A DNA stretch of 64,000 nucleotides from an uncultured Kiloniellales bacterium (GCA_947258885.1 CAMYKD010000011.1:5834-69833), one strand, 5' to 3'. Shown: positions 44,404 through 54,135, counted from the stretch's first letter. Numbers and translations are program-made. Notes: a model not told the origin generated them from the letters alone.

Positions 44404-45228
44404 TCAATCCCGCGCGGCCGTGTGAACGACGCGTTGCGGGAAGGGAATCGTGCAGCCGGCGGCTTCGATGCGTTCCTTGGCCTGGCGGGTCAGGTCGAAC
44501 TTGAGCGCCCAAAAATCGCCGGTGTTCGCCCAGCAGCGCAGGTTGAGATTGACCGAGCTGTCGGCCAGCTCGCTGACCATGACCTGGGGTTCGGGATCCC
44601 CGAGCACGCGGGCGTCGCCCGCCAGCAAGTCGCGAAGCGCACCCAGCGCACGCTCCAGGTCGTCGCCGTAGTCGACCCCGACCGTCAGGTCGAGGCGGCG
44701 GGTCGGCAGGCGGGAGTAGTTGAGGATCGAGCGGCTCCAGATCTGGCTGTTGGGCACCGACCGGTAGATGCCGTCGAAGGTCGTGAACTCGGTGTTGAAC
44801 AGGCCGATCTCCTCGACCGTGCCGGCGATGCCCTCGGCGTCGACGTAGTCGCCGACCTTGAAGGGGCGCAGGAACAGCAGCATCAGCCCGGCGGCGATGT
44901 TGGAGAGCGTGCCCTGCAGGGCCAGACCGACGGCGAGGCCTGCGGTGCCGAGCACCGCCAGGATACTCGCAGTCTGCACGCCGAACTGCGCCAATACCGC
45001 GATGACCACCAAGACCAGGATCATGTAGCGGACCAGGTTCGAGAGTACGCCGCTCACCGTCGCGTCGGCGCGGGGCAGTCGAAGCAGGGCCCGCCGCAGG
45101 GCGCGCCGCGCCCAGCCGGCCAGGATCCAGCCGACGACCAGAAGGATCAGGGCGCCGAGGATATCGAGCGCGTACTGCAGCGCCAGCTCGCCGTACGTTT
45201 CCAAGAGTTTGCTTGCGTCCAGTTCCAT
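44404..45228 (-). CDS. mscS: Small-conductance mechanosensitive channel (MscS family)
   Basis: The 274 residues have three transmembrane helices and the MscS pore helix and beta domain: [39 protein letters not shown] and [14 protein letters not shown]. Length matches the E. coli MscS (286). ATG 45228 follows GAGAGGTGTG. The track's 760-residue ORF is this gene fused to shadow sequence across hisZ. It protects against osmotic downshock. Confidence 0.93.
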   Translation of the reverse strand: MELDASKLLETYGELALQYALDILGALILLVVGWILAGWARRALRRALLRLPRADATVSGVLSNLVRYMILVLVVIAVLAQFGVQTASILAVLGTAGLAVGLALQGTLSNIAAGLMLLFLRPFKVGDYVDAEGIAGTVEEIGLFNTEFTTFDGIYRSVPNSQIWSRSILNYSRLPTRRLDLTVGVDYGDDLERALGALRDLLAGDARVLGDPEPQVMVSELADSSVNLNLRCWANTGDFWALKFDLTRQAKERIEAAGCTIPFPQRVVHTAARD

Positions 45229-45307
45229 CACACCTCTCCTACACGCCAGAGCCTCGGGGCGGCCACACATTATCCGCCGCCTGCAAGGACCGCCAGCCCC
45301 GACCGGC

Positions 45308-45336
45308 TTGCCGTAAAGGGCCAAACCGGCTATTTC
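45308..45336 (+). promoter_or_regulatory. Probable promoter of hisZ-purA
   Basis: TTGCCG at 45308-45313 and TATTTC at 45331-45336, with a 17-bp spacer, lie in the divergent region between mscS and hisZ. The predicted leader is about 65 nt. By-eye call. Confidence 0.5.
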
Positions 45337-45408
45337 CCTTGGCGGCCTCCGGGTTTCGCCCAAGGGCCAGAACCAGCCCGGTACTCCGCTGAGAGAGTCA
45401 CGCGCCCG

Positions 45409-46557
45409 ATGAACGACCCCGGCGACACCGCCCTTCTGCCCGCGGGCCTGGAAGACATCCTGTCGCCCCAAGCGGCCCACGAGGCCGGCGTGGTCGAGCG
45501 GCTGATCGCCGCCTTTGCCGGCCAGGGATACGAGCGGGTCAAGCCGCCGCTGCTCGAGTTCGAGGAGACCCTGCTGGCCGGCGCCGGGGCCGCCGTGGCG
45601 CAGCAGACCTTCCGCCTGATGGACCCGGTCAGCCAGCGCATGATGGGCCTGCGGGCCGACATGACGCCGCAGGTGGCGCGGATCGCCGCGACCCGTCTGC
45701 AGCGCGCGCCCAGGCCGCTGCGGCTCTGCTACGGTGGCCAGGTCCTGCGCGTCAGCGGCAGCCAGTTGCGCAGCGAACGGCAGTTCGGCCAAGCCGGCGT
45801 GGAGCTGATCGGCGCGTCGCAGGAGGGGGCCGACGCCGAGGTCGTCCTGCTGGCCGCCGAGGCGCTGGGCGCGGTCGGGGTCGAACGGCTTTCGATCGAC
45901 CTCTGCCTGCCGCCCCTGGTCGGCGCGCTGGCCCGGGAGCTGGGCTTCGACGACGGTCCGGGCCGGGCCCTGCTCCAGGCGCTGGACCGCAAGGACGCCG
46001 CGGCGGTGGACGCGCTGGCCGGGGACCGGGCCTCGCTGTTCCAGGCCCTGTTGCGCGCGGCCGGCCCAGCCGAGGCCGCCCTGGAGGCCCTGACCGCCGT
46101 CGCGCTGCCCGAGCCCGCCTCGGCGGATATCGCCCGCCTCGCGCGCGTCATCGGGCTGATCCGCGCGGCGGCGCCGGAGTTGACGCTGACCGTCGATCCG
46201 GTCGAGCATCGCGGCTTCGAGTACCAGACCGGGGTGAGCTTCACCTTTTTCGCCCAGGGGGTCCGGGGCGAGCTGGGCCGGGGCGGCCGCTATGTAGCGG
46301 AGCCGCCGGGCAATGGACCGGAATTCTCGACCGGATTCACGCTCTACATGGACACGGTGCTGCGCGCGCTGCCCGAGGCCGCGCCGCCGCGCCGGCTCTA
46401 TCTGCCGGTCGGCGGCGACCCGGCGCGAACGCGCGAGCTGCGCGCGGCCGGCTGGATCACCCTGGCCGGCCTCGAGGCGGCGGCCGACCCGAAGGCCGAG
46501 GCGCGGCGCTTGGCCTGTACGCATCTGCTGACCGCCGAAGGTATCGAGGAGCTCTAG
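45409..46557 (+). CDS. hisZ: ATP phosphoribosyltransferase regulatory subunit HisZ
   Basis: A catalytically inactive histidyl-tRNA synthetase paralogue that activates short-form HisG in histidine synthesis. The 382 residues show class II aminoacyl-tRNA synthetase features: [48 protein letters not shown] and [15 protein letters not shown]. It lacks the C-terminal anticodon-binding domain. I start at ATG 45409 ([13 protein letters not shown]). hisG is not adjacent. It is four bases before purA, a typical alphaproteobacterial pair. Confidence 0.94.
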   Translation: MNDPGDTALLPAGLEDILSPQAAHEAGVVERLIAAFAGQGYERVKPPLLEFEETLLAGAGAAVAQQTFRLMDPVSQRMMGLRADMTPQVARIAATRLQRAPRPLRLCYGGQVLRVSGSQLRSERQFGQAGVELIGASQEGADAEVVLLAAEALGAVGVERLSIDLCLPPLVGALARELGFDDGPGRALLQALDRKDAAAVDALAGDRASLFQALLRAAGPAEAALEALTAVALPEPASADIARLARVIGLIRAAAPELTLTVDPVEHRGFEYQTGVSFTFFAQGVRGELGRGGRYVAEPPGNGPEFSTGFTLYMDTVLRALPEAAPPRRLYLPVGGDPARTRELRAAGWITLAGLEAAADPKAEARRLACTHLLTAEGIEEL

Positions 46558-46561
46558 GACT

Positions 46562-47854
46562 ATGGCGAACGTCATCGTGGTCGGCTCGCAATGGGGCGAC
46601 GAGGGCAAGGGCAAGATCGTCGACTGGCTGTCCGAACGCGCCGACGTCGTGGTGCGTTTCCAGGGCGGCCACAACGCCGGCCACACGCTCGTGGTCGGCG
46701 GCGTGACCTACAAGCTCTCCCTGCTGCCCTCGGGCGTGGTGCGTTCCGGCAAGATCTCGATCATCGGCAACGGCGTCGTGATCGATCCCTGGGCACTCAT
46801 CGAGGAGATCGCGCGGCTGGGCGAGCTGGGCCTCGAGATCACGCCGGAGACCCTGAAGATCGCCGACAACGCGGCGCTGATCCTGCCGCTGCACGGGAAG
46901 ATCGACCGCGCCCGCGAGGTCGCACGCGGCGCGACCGCGATCGGCACGACCGGGCGCGGCATCGGTCCGGCCTACGAGGACAAGGTCGGCCGCCGGGCGG
47001 TTCGGCTCTGCGATCTGGCCGACCGGGAGGCGCTCGGCCAGCGGGTCGATGCCCTGCTGCTCCACCACAACGCCCTGCTGCGCGGCCTGGGAGAGCCCGA
47101 GTTCGATCGGGCCGAGACGATCCGGGAGCTGGAGGCCGTCGCGCCCAAGGTACTGCCCTTCGCCGACCGGGTCTGGCATCGCTTGGACGAGGCGCACCGG
47201 GCCGGCAGGCGGATCCTCTTCGAGGGCGCCCAAGGCGCCATGCTGGACATCGACCACGGCACCTATCCCTTCGTGACCTCGTCCAATACCGTGGCCGGCC
47301 AGGCCGCAGCCGGCGCCGGCGTGGCGGTCGGCGCACTGGACTACGTGCTCGGCATCACCAAGGCCTACACGACGCGGGTCGGCAGCGGTCCCTTTCCGAG
47401 CGAGCTGGAAGACGAGGTCGGCCAGCGGCTCGGCGAGCGCGGCCACGAGTTCGGCACGGTGACCGGGCGCCGCCGGCGCTGCGGCTGGTTCGACGCGGTC
47501 ATGGTGCGCCAGGCGGTCACCGTGGGCGGCATCGACGGCATCGCGCTGACCAAGCTCGACGTGCTGGACGGTCTCTCCGAGCTCAAGGTCTGCGTCGGCT
47601 ACCGGATCGACGGCGAGACCGTCGATCACCTGCCGGCCCTGGGCGCGCTGCAGGCGGCCGCACAGCCGGTGTACGAGACCCTGGAGGGCTGGCGGGACAG
47701 CACCCGGGGCGCGAGGTCCTGGGCCGACCTGCCGGCCACGGCGGTCAAGTACATCCGGCGCATCGAGGAACTGATCGACGCGCCGGTCGCCCTGCTGTCG
47801 ACCAGCCCCGAACGCGAAGACACGATCCTGGTGTGCGACCCCTTTGCCGGCTAG
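46562..47854 (+). CDS. purA: Adenylosuccinate synthase
   Basis: Makes adenylosuccinate from IMP and aspartate with GTP in AMP synthesis. The 430 residues show [47 protein letters not shown], the GTP-binding [13 protein letters not shown] and [11 protein letters not shown]. Length is standard. It follows hisZ by four bases. The 250 bp after it hold no gene but contain an AT-rich promoter-like stretch before the pseudokinase, including the inverted repeat GGATT-AAATA-AATCC. Confidence 0.97.
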   Translation: MANVIVVGSQWGDEGKGKIVDWLSERADVVVRFQGGHNAGHTLVVGGVTYKLSLLPSGVVRSGKISIIGNGVVIDPWALIEEIARLGELGLEITPETLKIADNAALILPLHGKIDRAREVARGATAIGTTGRGIGPAYEDKVGRRAVRLCDLADREALGQRVDALLLHHNALLRGLGEPEFDRAETIRELEAVAPKVLPFADRVWHRLDEAHRAGRRILFEGAQGAMLDIDHGTYPFVTSSNTVAGQAAAGAGVAVGALDYVLGITKAYTTRVGSGPFPSELEDEVGQRLGERGHEFGTVTGRRRRCGWFDAVMVRQAVTVGGIDGIALTKLDVLDGLSELKVCVGYRIDGETVDHLPALGALQAAAQPVYETLEGWRDSTRGARSWADLPATAVKYIRRIEELIDAPVALLSTSPEREDTILVCDPFAG

Positions 47855-48104
47855 GGGGAGAGGTCCGCGCCGCCCCGGGGCCGTGCGGCGAATATTCCCG
47901 ACGAAGCTGCCTTCGATCACACCAAGTGCTCGAATTCTCGGCTGCCGTTAAGCCGGAGCCGGGGATTCCGGCGCGCAGGCGCATTGGGCGATCCGGCCGC
48001 CCGATCCCGAAGCATTAACCTTCCGTTTGGTCTATTGGGATTAAATAAATCCGCCTATCTGACTGTCGAATGACAGGATCGGACGAGTGCATGGCGAGGA
48101 GGCG

Positions 48105-50144
48105 ATGAGCCGCAGCGAGGCAAGCGAGGGGCAAGCCGGTCAGGGCAGCGGGGGCGTGTCGCTGGGTCCCGACGGGCGTTTCGAGCTGCTGCCCGGCGTG
48201 CGTCTGCCGCGGCTCGACTCACCCCATGCCGAGGCGTATGAGGCGCGTGACATGAGGGAACCGGACCGACCTCATTTTGCACTGATCTGTCGCCGAGAAT
48301 TGCTGCCCAGAGTCGACATTCTCGAACGCGTATCGCGGATCGACCGGAGTTCGATGATCAAGCCCAGACAGTGGGGCGTGGTCGACTGGCACCCGGCCGG
48401 GGGAAGACGTTTCGCGATCGTTTTCGAACAGCCGGGCGGCGGGCGTGTGTTCGGTGGCTCGCCGGGCGAGTTCGCGCCGATGAGGCTGGAAGATATCAGG
48501 CGATCCGTCATAGCTCCGCTGGTGCCCCTGCTACAGGAGTTGTCCGAGCGCGGGATTACCCATCGGGCGATTCGTCCGGATAATCTGTTCTACACCGACG
48601 AAAGCCGCAGCAAAGTAGTTCTCGGCGAGAGCGTTTCCACGCCGCCCGGTCTGGCCCAGAAGGCCGTCTTCGAAACCATCGAAAACGGCATGGCTGAGGC
48701 GTCGGGCCGCGGTCCGGGATACCCGCCCGATGATCTCTATGCGTTCGGCGTGCTTCTGGTCGTCTTGTTGACCGGCGAGATCCCATGCGCCGACATGACA
48801 GATCAGGAGATCGTCGCGGCCAAGCTCAAGCGTGGCTCCTATTCAGCCCTCTGCGGCAGGGCGCGGATCCCGCTTGCCATGCTGGAACCGCTTCGGGGGC
48901 TGTTGTGCGACGATTCGAGCGAGCGTTGGACCACGGGAGATCTAAAATCGTGGCTGGGCGGGCGTCAATTGACACCCAAGCTTCCGGCACTGCCGCCCAA
49001 GGCGACGCGGCCCTTCAGGTTCGCCGGGACCGAGTATCTGGACGCCCGCTCGCTGGCCTACGCCCTGGGCAACGACTGGCCGAATGCGGGGCCCAGCCTA
49101 TACAACGGCAAGATCGCCGATTGGATGCTTCGTAGCCTGGGTAATGAGCCGCGCGCCCAATTGATCGGCAATACGATGCGCCGGCGTCAGTATGCTTCGG
49201 CCGAGGATGGCGGTAGCGACGACCGGACCATTTCGCGCATCTTGATGGCGCTCGATCCCGAGGCGCCGCTTCGCTACAAGGGGCTTGCGGTCAACATCGA
49301 GGGCTTGGGCCCGGCGCTGGCGGCAAACTACCAAAAACCGGAAAAAGTCCAGCTGTTCGTGGAGGTGCTGAGGGGCCGGCTTCCCTTGGCCTGGTTCGAC
49401 GCCCAGCTAGCGAACCGGCCGGAACTCCTGTCCGTCAAGAAACTGATCGAACAAGCGTGCTCTTTCGCAACCCGGGCCCGGGCCGGGTTCGGCATCGAGC
49501 GCTGCCTTTATCAGCTCAATCCCCAGTGGCCCTGCCAGAGTCCTTTGCTGGCACAGGAGTATGTCTGTTATGTCAAAGACTTGCTGCCCGCTCTGGAGCG
49601 TATCGCCGGGCGTGGCATGCCGTCGGAAGAACCGGTCGACAAACACATTGCCGCCTTCTGCGCGGCGCGCACCAGACAGGTACCGGAGCGTCTCCTGAAT
49701 AATCTGGCCGCGGATAGCGCGACCGTCAGGCATATGGCCATGTTGCAGCTCTTGGCGGACGTTCAGAGACGTACGGGTCCGGCCCGACTTCCGGCGTTGA
49801 CCCGCTGGTATGCCAGCCTGCTTGCCCCCGCCATCGATGGATACCGCAACCGGCCGTACCGAAAACAGCTGGCCGACGAGATCGCGCGCTTGGTCGAACA
49901 GGGCGAGCTGGGGCTTCTGAGCGTCCTGTTCGACAATCCGGCCGCGGTCCGGGCCGACGAGCAGGGCTTCGCGGCCGCCCGCGCCCAGTACCGGCAGGCC
50001 GCCAATCGAATCTCCTGGCTGGAGCAGGGGGGGCTGAGTGGGCCGGAAAACGTGCTGCGCGCCAGTCGGCAGGCGGCAAGCATGGTCTCCGCCGTGCTTT
50101 CCGGACTGATGCTTGTCGTGCTGACGGTGTTCTACGCGATGTGA
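48105..50144 (+). CDS. Serine/threonine protein kinase-like protein, probable pseudokinase, C-terminal membrane anchor
   Basis: The 679 residues have a kinase-like N-terminal third. The catalytic loop reads THRAIRPDNLFY (about 152-163) where active kinases have HRD-x-K-x-x-N, so the catalytic aspartate is Ala and the lysine is Arg. The DFG position reads VVLGESVST. The C-lobe is recognisable (PDDLYAFGVLLVVLLTGEIP). A long helical C-terminal region of about 400 residues, of unknown fold, ends in one transmembrane helix (SAVLSGLMLVVLTVFYAM). This suggests a membrane-tethered scaffold rather than an enzyme. ATG 48105 is chosen over GTG 48087. A small membrane protein follows 13 bp later. Confidence 0.8.
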   Translation: MSRSEASEGQAGQGSGGVSLGPDGRFELLPGVRLPRLDSPHAEAYEARDMREPDRPHFALICRRELLPRVDILERVSRIDRSSMIKPRQWGVVDWHPAGGRRFAIVFEQPGGGRVFGGSPGEFAPMRLEDIRRSVIAPLVPLLQELSERGITHRAIRPDNLFYTDESRSKVVLGESVSTPPGLAQKAVFETIENGMAEASGRGPGYPPDDLYAFGVLLVVLLTGEIPCADMTDQEIVAAKLKRGSYSALCGRARIPLAMLEPLRGLLCDDSSERWTTGDLKSWLGGRQLTPKLPALPPKATRPFRFAGTEYLDARSLAYALGNDWPNAGPSLYNGKIADWMLRSLGNEPRAQLIGNTMRRRQYASAEDGGSDDRTISRILMALDPEAPLRYKGLAVNIEGLGPALAANYQKPEKVQLFVEVLRGRLPLAWFDAQLANRPELLSVKKLIEQACSFATRARAGFGIERCLYQLNPQWPCQSPLLAQEYVCYVKDLLPALERIAGRGMPSEEPVDKHIAAFCAARTRQVPERLLNNLAADSATVRHMAMLQLLADVQRRTGPARLPALTRWYASLLAPAIDGYRNRPYRKQLADEIARLVEQGELGLLSVLFDNPAAVRADEQGFAAARAQYRQAANRISWLEQGGLSGPENVLRASRQAASMVSAVLSGLMLVVLTVFYAM

Positions 50145-50157
50145 GGAAACGTCCCCG

Positions 50158-50655
50158 ATGGCCGAAGCCGCCAAACGGACCAAAGCCGCTAAAGCGACCG
50201 CCCCCTGGCGGCCCAGAATTCTGTTCTGGACCGTGCTGCTGCCCGTCGCCGGATTGTTCCTGCCGACCTTGACGGTGCTGGCCTTGGCCATGCTGCCGAC
50301 CTTGGGCGCCTATGTGGCCGAACGCAGCCGCGAGAACCACTTGGTCGTCACGGTGGGCCTGATGAACTTCTGCGGCAGCCTGCCGGCGGTGGTGAAGCTC
50401 TGGTCCGGGGGGCAGAGTTTCGCCGCCATCGGACCCGTGCTGCACGATGTCTTCGGCTGGTTGGTCGCCTACAGCGCGGCCGGTATCGGTTGGCTGATCT
50501 ATCTGCTCATGCCGCCCATCGTGGCGTCGTACTGCCGGGTGGCCAGTCAAACCCACGTGCAATTGCTGAAACACGATCAGCGTAAGCTGGTCGAAGTCTG
50601 GGGCGAGGCCGTTACCCAGCCCCCCGAAACGGGCGGCGCCCCGGGGGCCGGGTGA
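50158..50655 (+). CDS. Small membrane protein paired with the pseudokinase
   Basis: A 165-residue protein with a basic cytoplasmic N-terminus (AEAAKRTKAAKATAPWRPR) and about four hydrophobic helices (ILFWTVLLPVAGLFLP, TVLALAMLPTLGAYVA, VVTVGLMNFCGSLPAVV, WLVAYSAAGIGWLIYLLMPP). The C-terminus is soluble. I do not recognise the family. Its 13-bp distance to the pseudokinase gene indicates a two-gene operon and probably a common complex. Confidence 0.72.
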   Translation: MAEAAKRTKAAKATAPWRPRILFWTVLLPVAGLFLPTLTVLALAMLPTLGAYVAERSRENHLVVTVGLMNFCGSLPAVVKLWSGGQSFAAIGPVLHDVFGWLVAYSAAGIGWLIYLLMPPIVASYCRVASQTHVQLLKHDQRKLVEVWGEAVTQPPETGGAPGAG

Positions 50656-50699
50656 GCCGCGAAAGGCGGTTTCTCGGCGCCGGCCTGTATCCGCTTCCC

Positions 50700-51428
50700 T
50701 CAGGATCCGACCGAGGAGAGCCGTCGGTTCAGCACGATCAAGTAGAGTAGAATGAACAGGTAGAAGTAGAACTCCTGCACCTCGCTGGGCCGGTGGAACG
50801 GATAGACTTGGTAACCCAAGGCATCGAGAATACGCTCGGAAAAGCGGGCGAATTCGGCCAGCAGGGCGGTCGGCAGGCAGAGCTGCGGCGGCAGGATGAC
50901 GGCCCACGGCAGGCGACGGATGCGCGGCCGCCGGAGCGCGGCGAGCGGCACCACGATGCCGCCCAGGATCACGCCGATCTCGAGCAACGTGCGCGGCTTC
51001 TGGTCCAGCCAGGAGCTCACGTTGTGCAGGTTGGTCTCGCCCTGGTCGTTGACCGTCGACCAGTAGTCCGGTGTCTGCCAGTCGAAATAGTGCTGTCCCC
51101 AGCTCGCTTCCTCGCCGGCGATGTAGAAGCTGGCAACCGCCGCGAGCGCGATCCAGGCGGCGAGCAGGCGATGGCCCCTGACCCGGGGCAGCAGCAGGGT
51201 CCTGAGGGCGACTCCGCAGGCGCCGAGCGCCAAAAGCAGCTGGGACAGCTCCAGCAAGCCGCGCTCCCCGCCGATCCGGCGGAGGTAGAATTCCGGCGCC
51301 GCGTGAGCCGTCAGCGACAGGATCGCGGCGGCGGCGAGCGGAAGCACGAGCCACCACCAGGGCGAAAGCCGATCCGCTTGACCGCCGGCAGACCTATCGA
51401 TCGTATCGCTTTGCCGGGTCGGGTTCAT
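50700..51428 (-). CDS. Uncharacterised polytopic membrane protein with GEE-SWGQ motif
   Basis: The 242-residue protein has about six hydrophobic helices. Between helices three and four is an extracytoplasmic loop YIAGEEASWGQHYFDWQTPD followed by NDQGETNLHNVSSWLDQ. I recall the same GEE-SWGQ ... N-Q-GE-NLHN pattern from unnamed membrane proteins in other phyla, so the loop is probably functional (Glu, His and Trp suggest metal or ligand binding). I start at ATG 51428; the track ORF continues upstream into rpoH antisense. It lies downstream of rpoH on the same strand, 167 bp away. Confidence 0.72.
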   Translation of the reverse strand: MNPTRQSDTIDRSAGGQADRLSPWWWLVLPLAAAAILSLTAHAAPEFYLRRIGGERGLLELSQLLLALGACGVALRTLLLPRVRGHRLLAAWIALAAVASFYIAGEEASWGQHYFDWQTPDYWSTVNDQGETNLHNVSSWLDQKPRTLLEIGVILGGIVVPLAALRRPRIRRLPWAVILPPQLCLPTALLAEFARFSERILDALGYQVYPFHRPSEVQEFYFYLFILLYLIVLNRRLSSVGS

Positions 51429-51595
51429 CGCTCGATCGCCGGTCTGCCGGCCGGTTCGGTTTGGGGTCGCTCGTACCTTTTGCGCCCGACCTCGGGCCTT
51501 GGTCAAGGGCGGCACGGGACGCCGGCCGCCGTTCCACCGCCCGCCGAGGCTCCCGTCAGCGCCGCCGGGTCGGCTGCCGGCCGCGGACCATGGCT

Positions 51596-52480
51596 TCAGT
51601 TGCTGGCGAGGCGTTCCTTGATCGCCGCGTTGCGGATCGCTTTCTGCAGCTTTTCGAATGCGCGCACTTCGATCTGGCGCACGCGCTCGCGGCTGATGCC
51701 GTACTCCTGGCTCAGCTCCTCGAGCGTGGTCGGGTTCTCCTTGAGCCGGCGCTCCTGTAGGATGTGACGCTCGCGCTCGTTGAGCGTCTCCATCGACTTG
51801 ACCAGCAGCGCCCGGCGCTTGGCGAGTTCCTCGCTGTTGGCCAGCAGGGTCTCCTGGCTTTCGGTCTCGTCGACCAGCCAGTCCTGCCACTCGCCGTCGC
51901 CGTCGATCCTGAGCGGCGCGTTCAGCGAGTGATCGGGCGCGGCCAGTCGCCGGTTCATCTGCACCACGTCGTCCTCGGGGACATTCAGGGTCTCGGCGAT
52001 CTTGCTGACCTGCTCGGGATGCAGGTCGCCTTCCTCGATCGCGCGCATCTGGCCTTTCAGCTTGCGCAGGTTGAAGAAAAGCTTCTTCTGTGCCGCCGTG
52101 GTGCCCATCTTGACCAGCGACCAGGAGTGCAGGATGTACTCCTGGATCGAGGCGCGGATCCACCACATGGCGTAGGTCGCCAGACGAAAGCCGCGCTCCG
52201 GGTCGAAACGCTTGACCGCCTGCATCATGCCGACGTTGCCCTCGGAGATCAGCTCGGACAGCGGCAGGCCGTAGCCGCGGTAGCCCATGGCGATCTTGGC
52301 GACCAGGCGCAGATGGCTGGTGACCAGCTTGTGCGCGGCCTCGACATCGTCATGCTCGCGCCAGCTCTTGGCCAGCATGTATTCTTGGTCATACTCCAGC
52401 ATGGGGAACTTGCGGATTTCCTGAAGGTAACGGGACAGGTTGCCTTCAGAACCCAGGACTGGGACTTTGGGAGCGGCCAT
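51596..52480 (-). CDS. rpoH: RNA polymerase heat-shock sigma factor RpoH (sigma-32)
   Basis: Directs transcription of chaperones and proteases after heat or misfolding stress. The 294 residues show region 2 (RLVAKIAMGYRGYGLPLSEL, ERGFRLATYAMWWIRASIQE), the diagnostic RpoH box (AAQKKLFFNLRKLK) and the region 4 helix-turn-helix (TLEELSQEYGISRERVRQIE). The 193-bp 5' region between rluD and rpoH has no gene and may contain heat-shock and housekeeping promoters and translational control, but I could not define them. FtsH in this window is a likely degrader of this factor. Confidence 0.97.
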   Translation of the reverse strand: MAAPKVPVLGSEGNLSRYLQEIRKFPMLEYDQEYMLAKSWREHDDVEAAHKLVTSHLRLVAKIAMGYRGYGLPLSELISEGNVGMMQAVKRFDPERGFRLATYAMWWIRASIQEYILHSWSLVKMGTTAAQKKLFFNLRKLKGQMRAIEEGDLHPEQVSKIAETLNVPEDDVVQMNRRLAAPDHSLNAPLRIDGDGEWQDWLVDETESQETLLANSEELAKRRALLVKSMETLNERERHILQERRLKENPTTLEELSQEYGISRERVRQIEVRAFEKLQKAIRNAAIKERLASN

Positions 52481-52673
52481 CTAGGGAACTCTCCGTCTTA
52501 CGTTGGTGCGATACGGCGCCCAGACACGCAGGGCCAGCTTGCGCCTTTCCGTCGGGCTACAGCAGTCTTTCCGACGCGCGAAACGGGCGGTCGCAAACGG
52601 CTGCTGCCGCTTCGGCGCCCTGGCCCCCTCGCTGTTCTGAAATCCGGACTGCTTCACTCCGGTTTCCCCCATC

Positions 52674-53657
52674 TTATAACTTTTCCAAAGAATATATCAA
52701 GCTCTTTATATCCGGCGGCAAATCGCTCTCGAACCTCAGGTCTTCCGCGGTTGCCGGGTGGCGGAACCCCAAGGTCCGGGCGTGCAGCGCCTGGCGCGAC
52801 ACGGCTTCGACGGCGGCGCGCGCCCGCTCCGGCAGCCGGCCGAGGCGCCGGGCGCCTTGCCGGCCATAGACCCGGTCGCCGATCAGTGGGTGGCCGATGT
52901 GACTCAGGTGGACCCGGATCTGGTGCGTCCGGCCGGTCAGCAGCCGGCAGTCGAGCAGGCCGACGGCGCCGTCGGCGAAGCTGCGCCGCAGTCGGTAGCG
53001 GGTCTCGGCCGGCCGGCCGCCGCGCGTCAGCACGGCCATCTTCTTGCGGTTCCGCGGGCTGCGGCCGATGTTGCCCGCGATCGTGCCCGCGGCGGGCGCG
53101 GGCAGGCCCCAGACCACGGCGCTGTACGCCCGCTCGACGCTGCGCCGGGCGAACTGCTCGACCAGGCCCTTGTGGGCGGCGTCGGTCTTGGCGGCCACGA
53201 TCAGACCGCTGGTGTCCTTGTCCAGACGGTGCGCGATGCCTGGACGGCGCACCCCGCCGATGCCGGCCAGCGACCGGCCGCAGTGGGCGATCAGCGCGTT
53301 GACCAGGGTCCGGTCGGGATTGCCCGGGGCCGGATGGACCACCATGCCGGCGGCTTTGTCGATCACGATGATATGACTGTCCTCGTAGACGACGTCGAGA
53401 GCGAGGGCTTGGCCTTCGGGTTCAGCATCTACAGTCTCGGGGATGACTATGGCGAAAGTTTGGCCGGGTTTGACCCTGGTCGAGGGCTCGGTTATCGTCG
53501 CGCCGCCCGCGCCGACCATGCCGGCCTCGATCAGGCCCTTGAGGCGCGAGCGCGACAGTCCGTCGAGGCGAGCGGCCAGCAGGCGGTCGAGCCGTTGGCC
53601 GGCCTCGGCCGCGCCGACGGTCACCTCGCGGCGGTCTGGGTCCGGATCGGGTCGCAT
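52674..53657 (-). CDS. rluD: 23S rRNA pseudouridine synthase, RluD family
   Basis: Converts uridines in helix 69 of 23S rRNA. The 327 residues have an N-terminal S4 RNA-binding domain (QRLDRLLAARLDGLSRSRLK) and the RluA-type catalytic domain with the aspartate in IAHRLDKDTSGLIVAAKTD, plus LLTGRTHQIRVHLSHIGHPL. I start at ATG 53657; the track ORF includes unrelated upstream sequence. It is upstream of rpoH on the same strand, a conserved alphaproteobacterial neighbour pair. Confidence 0.94.
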   Translation of the reverse strand: MRPDPDPDRREVTVGAAEAGQRLDRLLAARLDGLSRSRLKGLIEAGMVGAGGATITEPSTRVKPGQTFAIVIPETVDAEPEGQALALDVVYEDSHIIVIDKAAGMVVHPAPGNPDRTLVNALIAHCGRSLAGIGGVRRPGIAHRLDKDTSGLIVAAKTDAAHKGLVEQFARRSVERAYSAVVWGLPAPAAGTIAGNIGRSPRNRKKMAVLTRGGRPAETRYRLRRSFADGAVGLLDCRLLTGRTHQIRVHLSHIGHPLIGDRVYGRQGARRLGRLPERARAAVEAVSRQALHARTLGFRHPATAEDLRFESDLPPDIKSLIYSLEKL

Positions 53658-53690
53658 GTCGCTTTCTGGTCTAAATAGGGAGTGCGGCCC

Positions 53691-53987
53691 GTGCAAGCTT
53701 TGAAGGCGCTGGTCATCGGGATGGGGGTCGCGATCCTCGCTATTGTCGCGGTGATCATCGTCACTCTCGTCCAGCGCATGAACGGCGATCCGGCGCAGTC
53801 CGCGGGCTTTGGCGAGGTCTCCGTGGCCGTGCCGGTGGGCTGCGCGCTGGGCCAGGCCGAGGCCGCCGATGGGCGCCTGATCCTGCGTCTCGAGGGGCCG
53901 CCGGAGCGGGGCTGCCAGCAGGCCGTGGTCGTCGACCTGGAGAGCGGCCAGGTGCTCGGCCGGGTCACCGCGACGCCGGGACCCTGA
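53691..53987 (+). CDS. Small single-pass membrane protein (DUF6476-like)
   Basis: A 98-residue protein with one N-terminal transmembrane helix (ALVIGMGVAILAIVAVIIVTLV) and a small beta-rich extracytoplasmic domain (VPVGCALGQAEAADGRLILRL). GTG 53691 is chosen because AGGGAG sits at a good distance; the track's GTG at 53682 is an alternative. It is divergent from rluD, as I recall for DUF6476 proteins in related genomes. Function unknown. Confidence 0.75.
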   Translation: MQALKALVIGMGVAILAIVAVIIVTLVQRMNGDPAQSAGFGEVSVAVPVGCALGQAEAADGRLILRLEGPPERGCQQAVVVDLESGQVLGRVTATPGP

Positions 53988-54032
53988 CGGGTGGCCGGTC
54001 CTTGGCGCCCGCGAGACGGATAGCAACGGTTC

Positions 54033-54098
54033 CACCACCAAGACACGAAGACACGAAGGAGGGTTCGAAAGTCTTTGTATCTTGGTGTCTTTGTGGTG
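54033..54098. repeat. Imperfect palindromic repeat (CACCACAAAGACAC type)
   Basis: Two 26-bp arms, 54033-54058 and 54073-54098, match as an inverted repeat at 22 of 26 positions with a 14-bp loop. The core CACCA-AAGACAC-AAGACAC resembles an intergenic repeat I have seen in many unrelated bacteria. It lies just before the threonine aldolase ATG and could form a large hairpin in that mRNA. Confidence 0.75.
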
Positions 54099-54135
54099 AA
54101 GACTCGGCCCTCGGAACGGGGCGGGAAGGGAGACC

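Noticed and set aside
44404-46686. 760-residue minus-strand ORF
   Set aside because: Only its C-terminal 274 residues (MscS) are real; the first part is antisense of hisZ.
50700-52166. 488-residue minus-strand ORF
   Set aside because: Only the part from ATG 51428 is a membrane protein; the upstream part is an alternative frame of rpoH.
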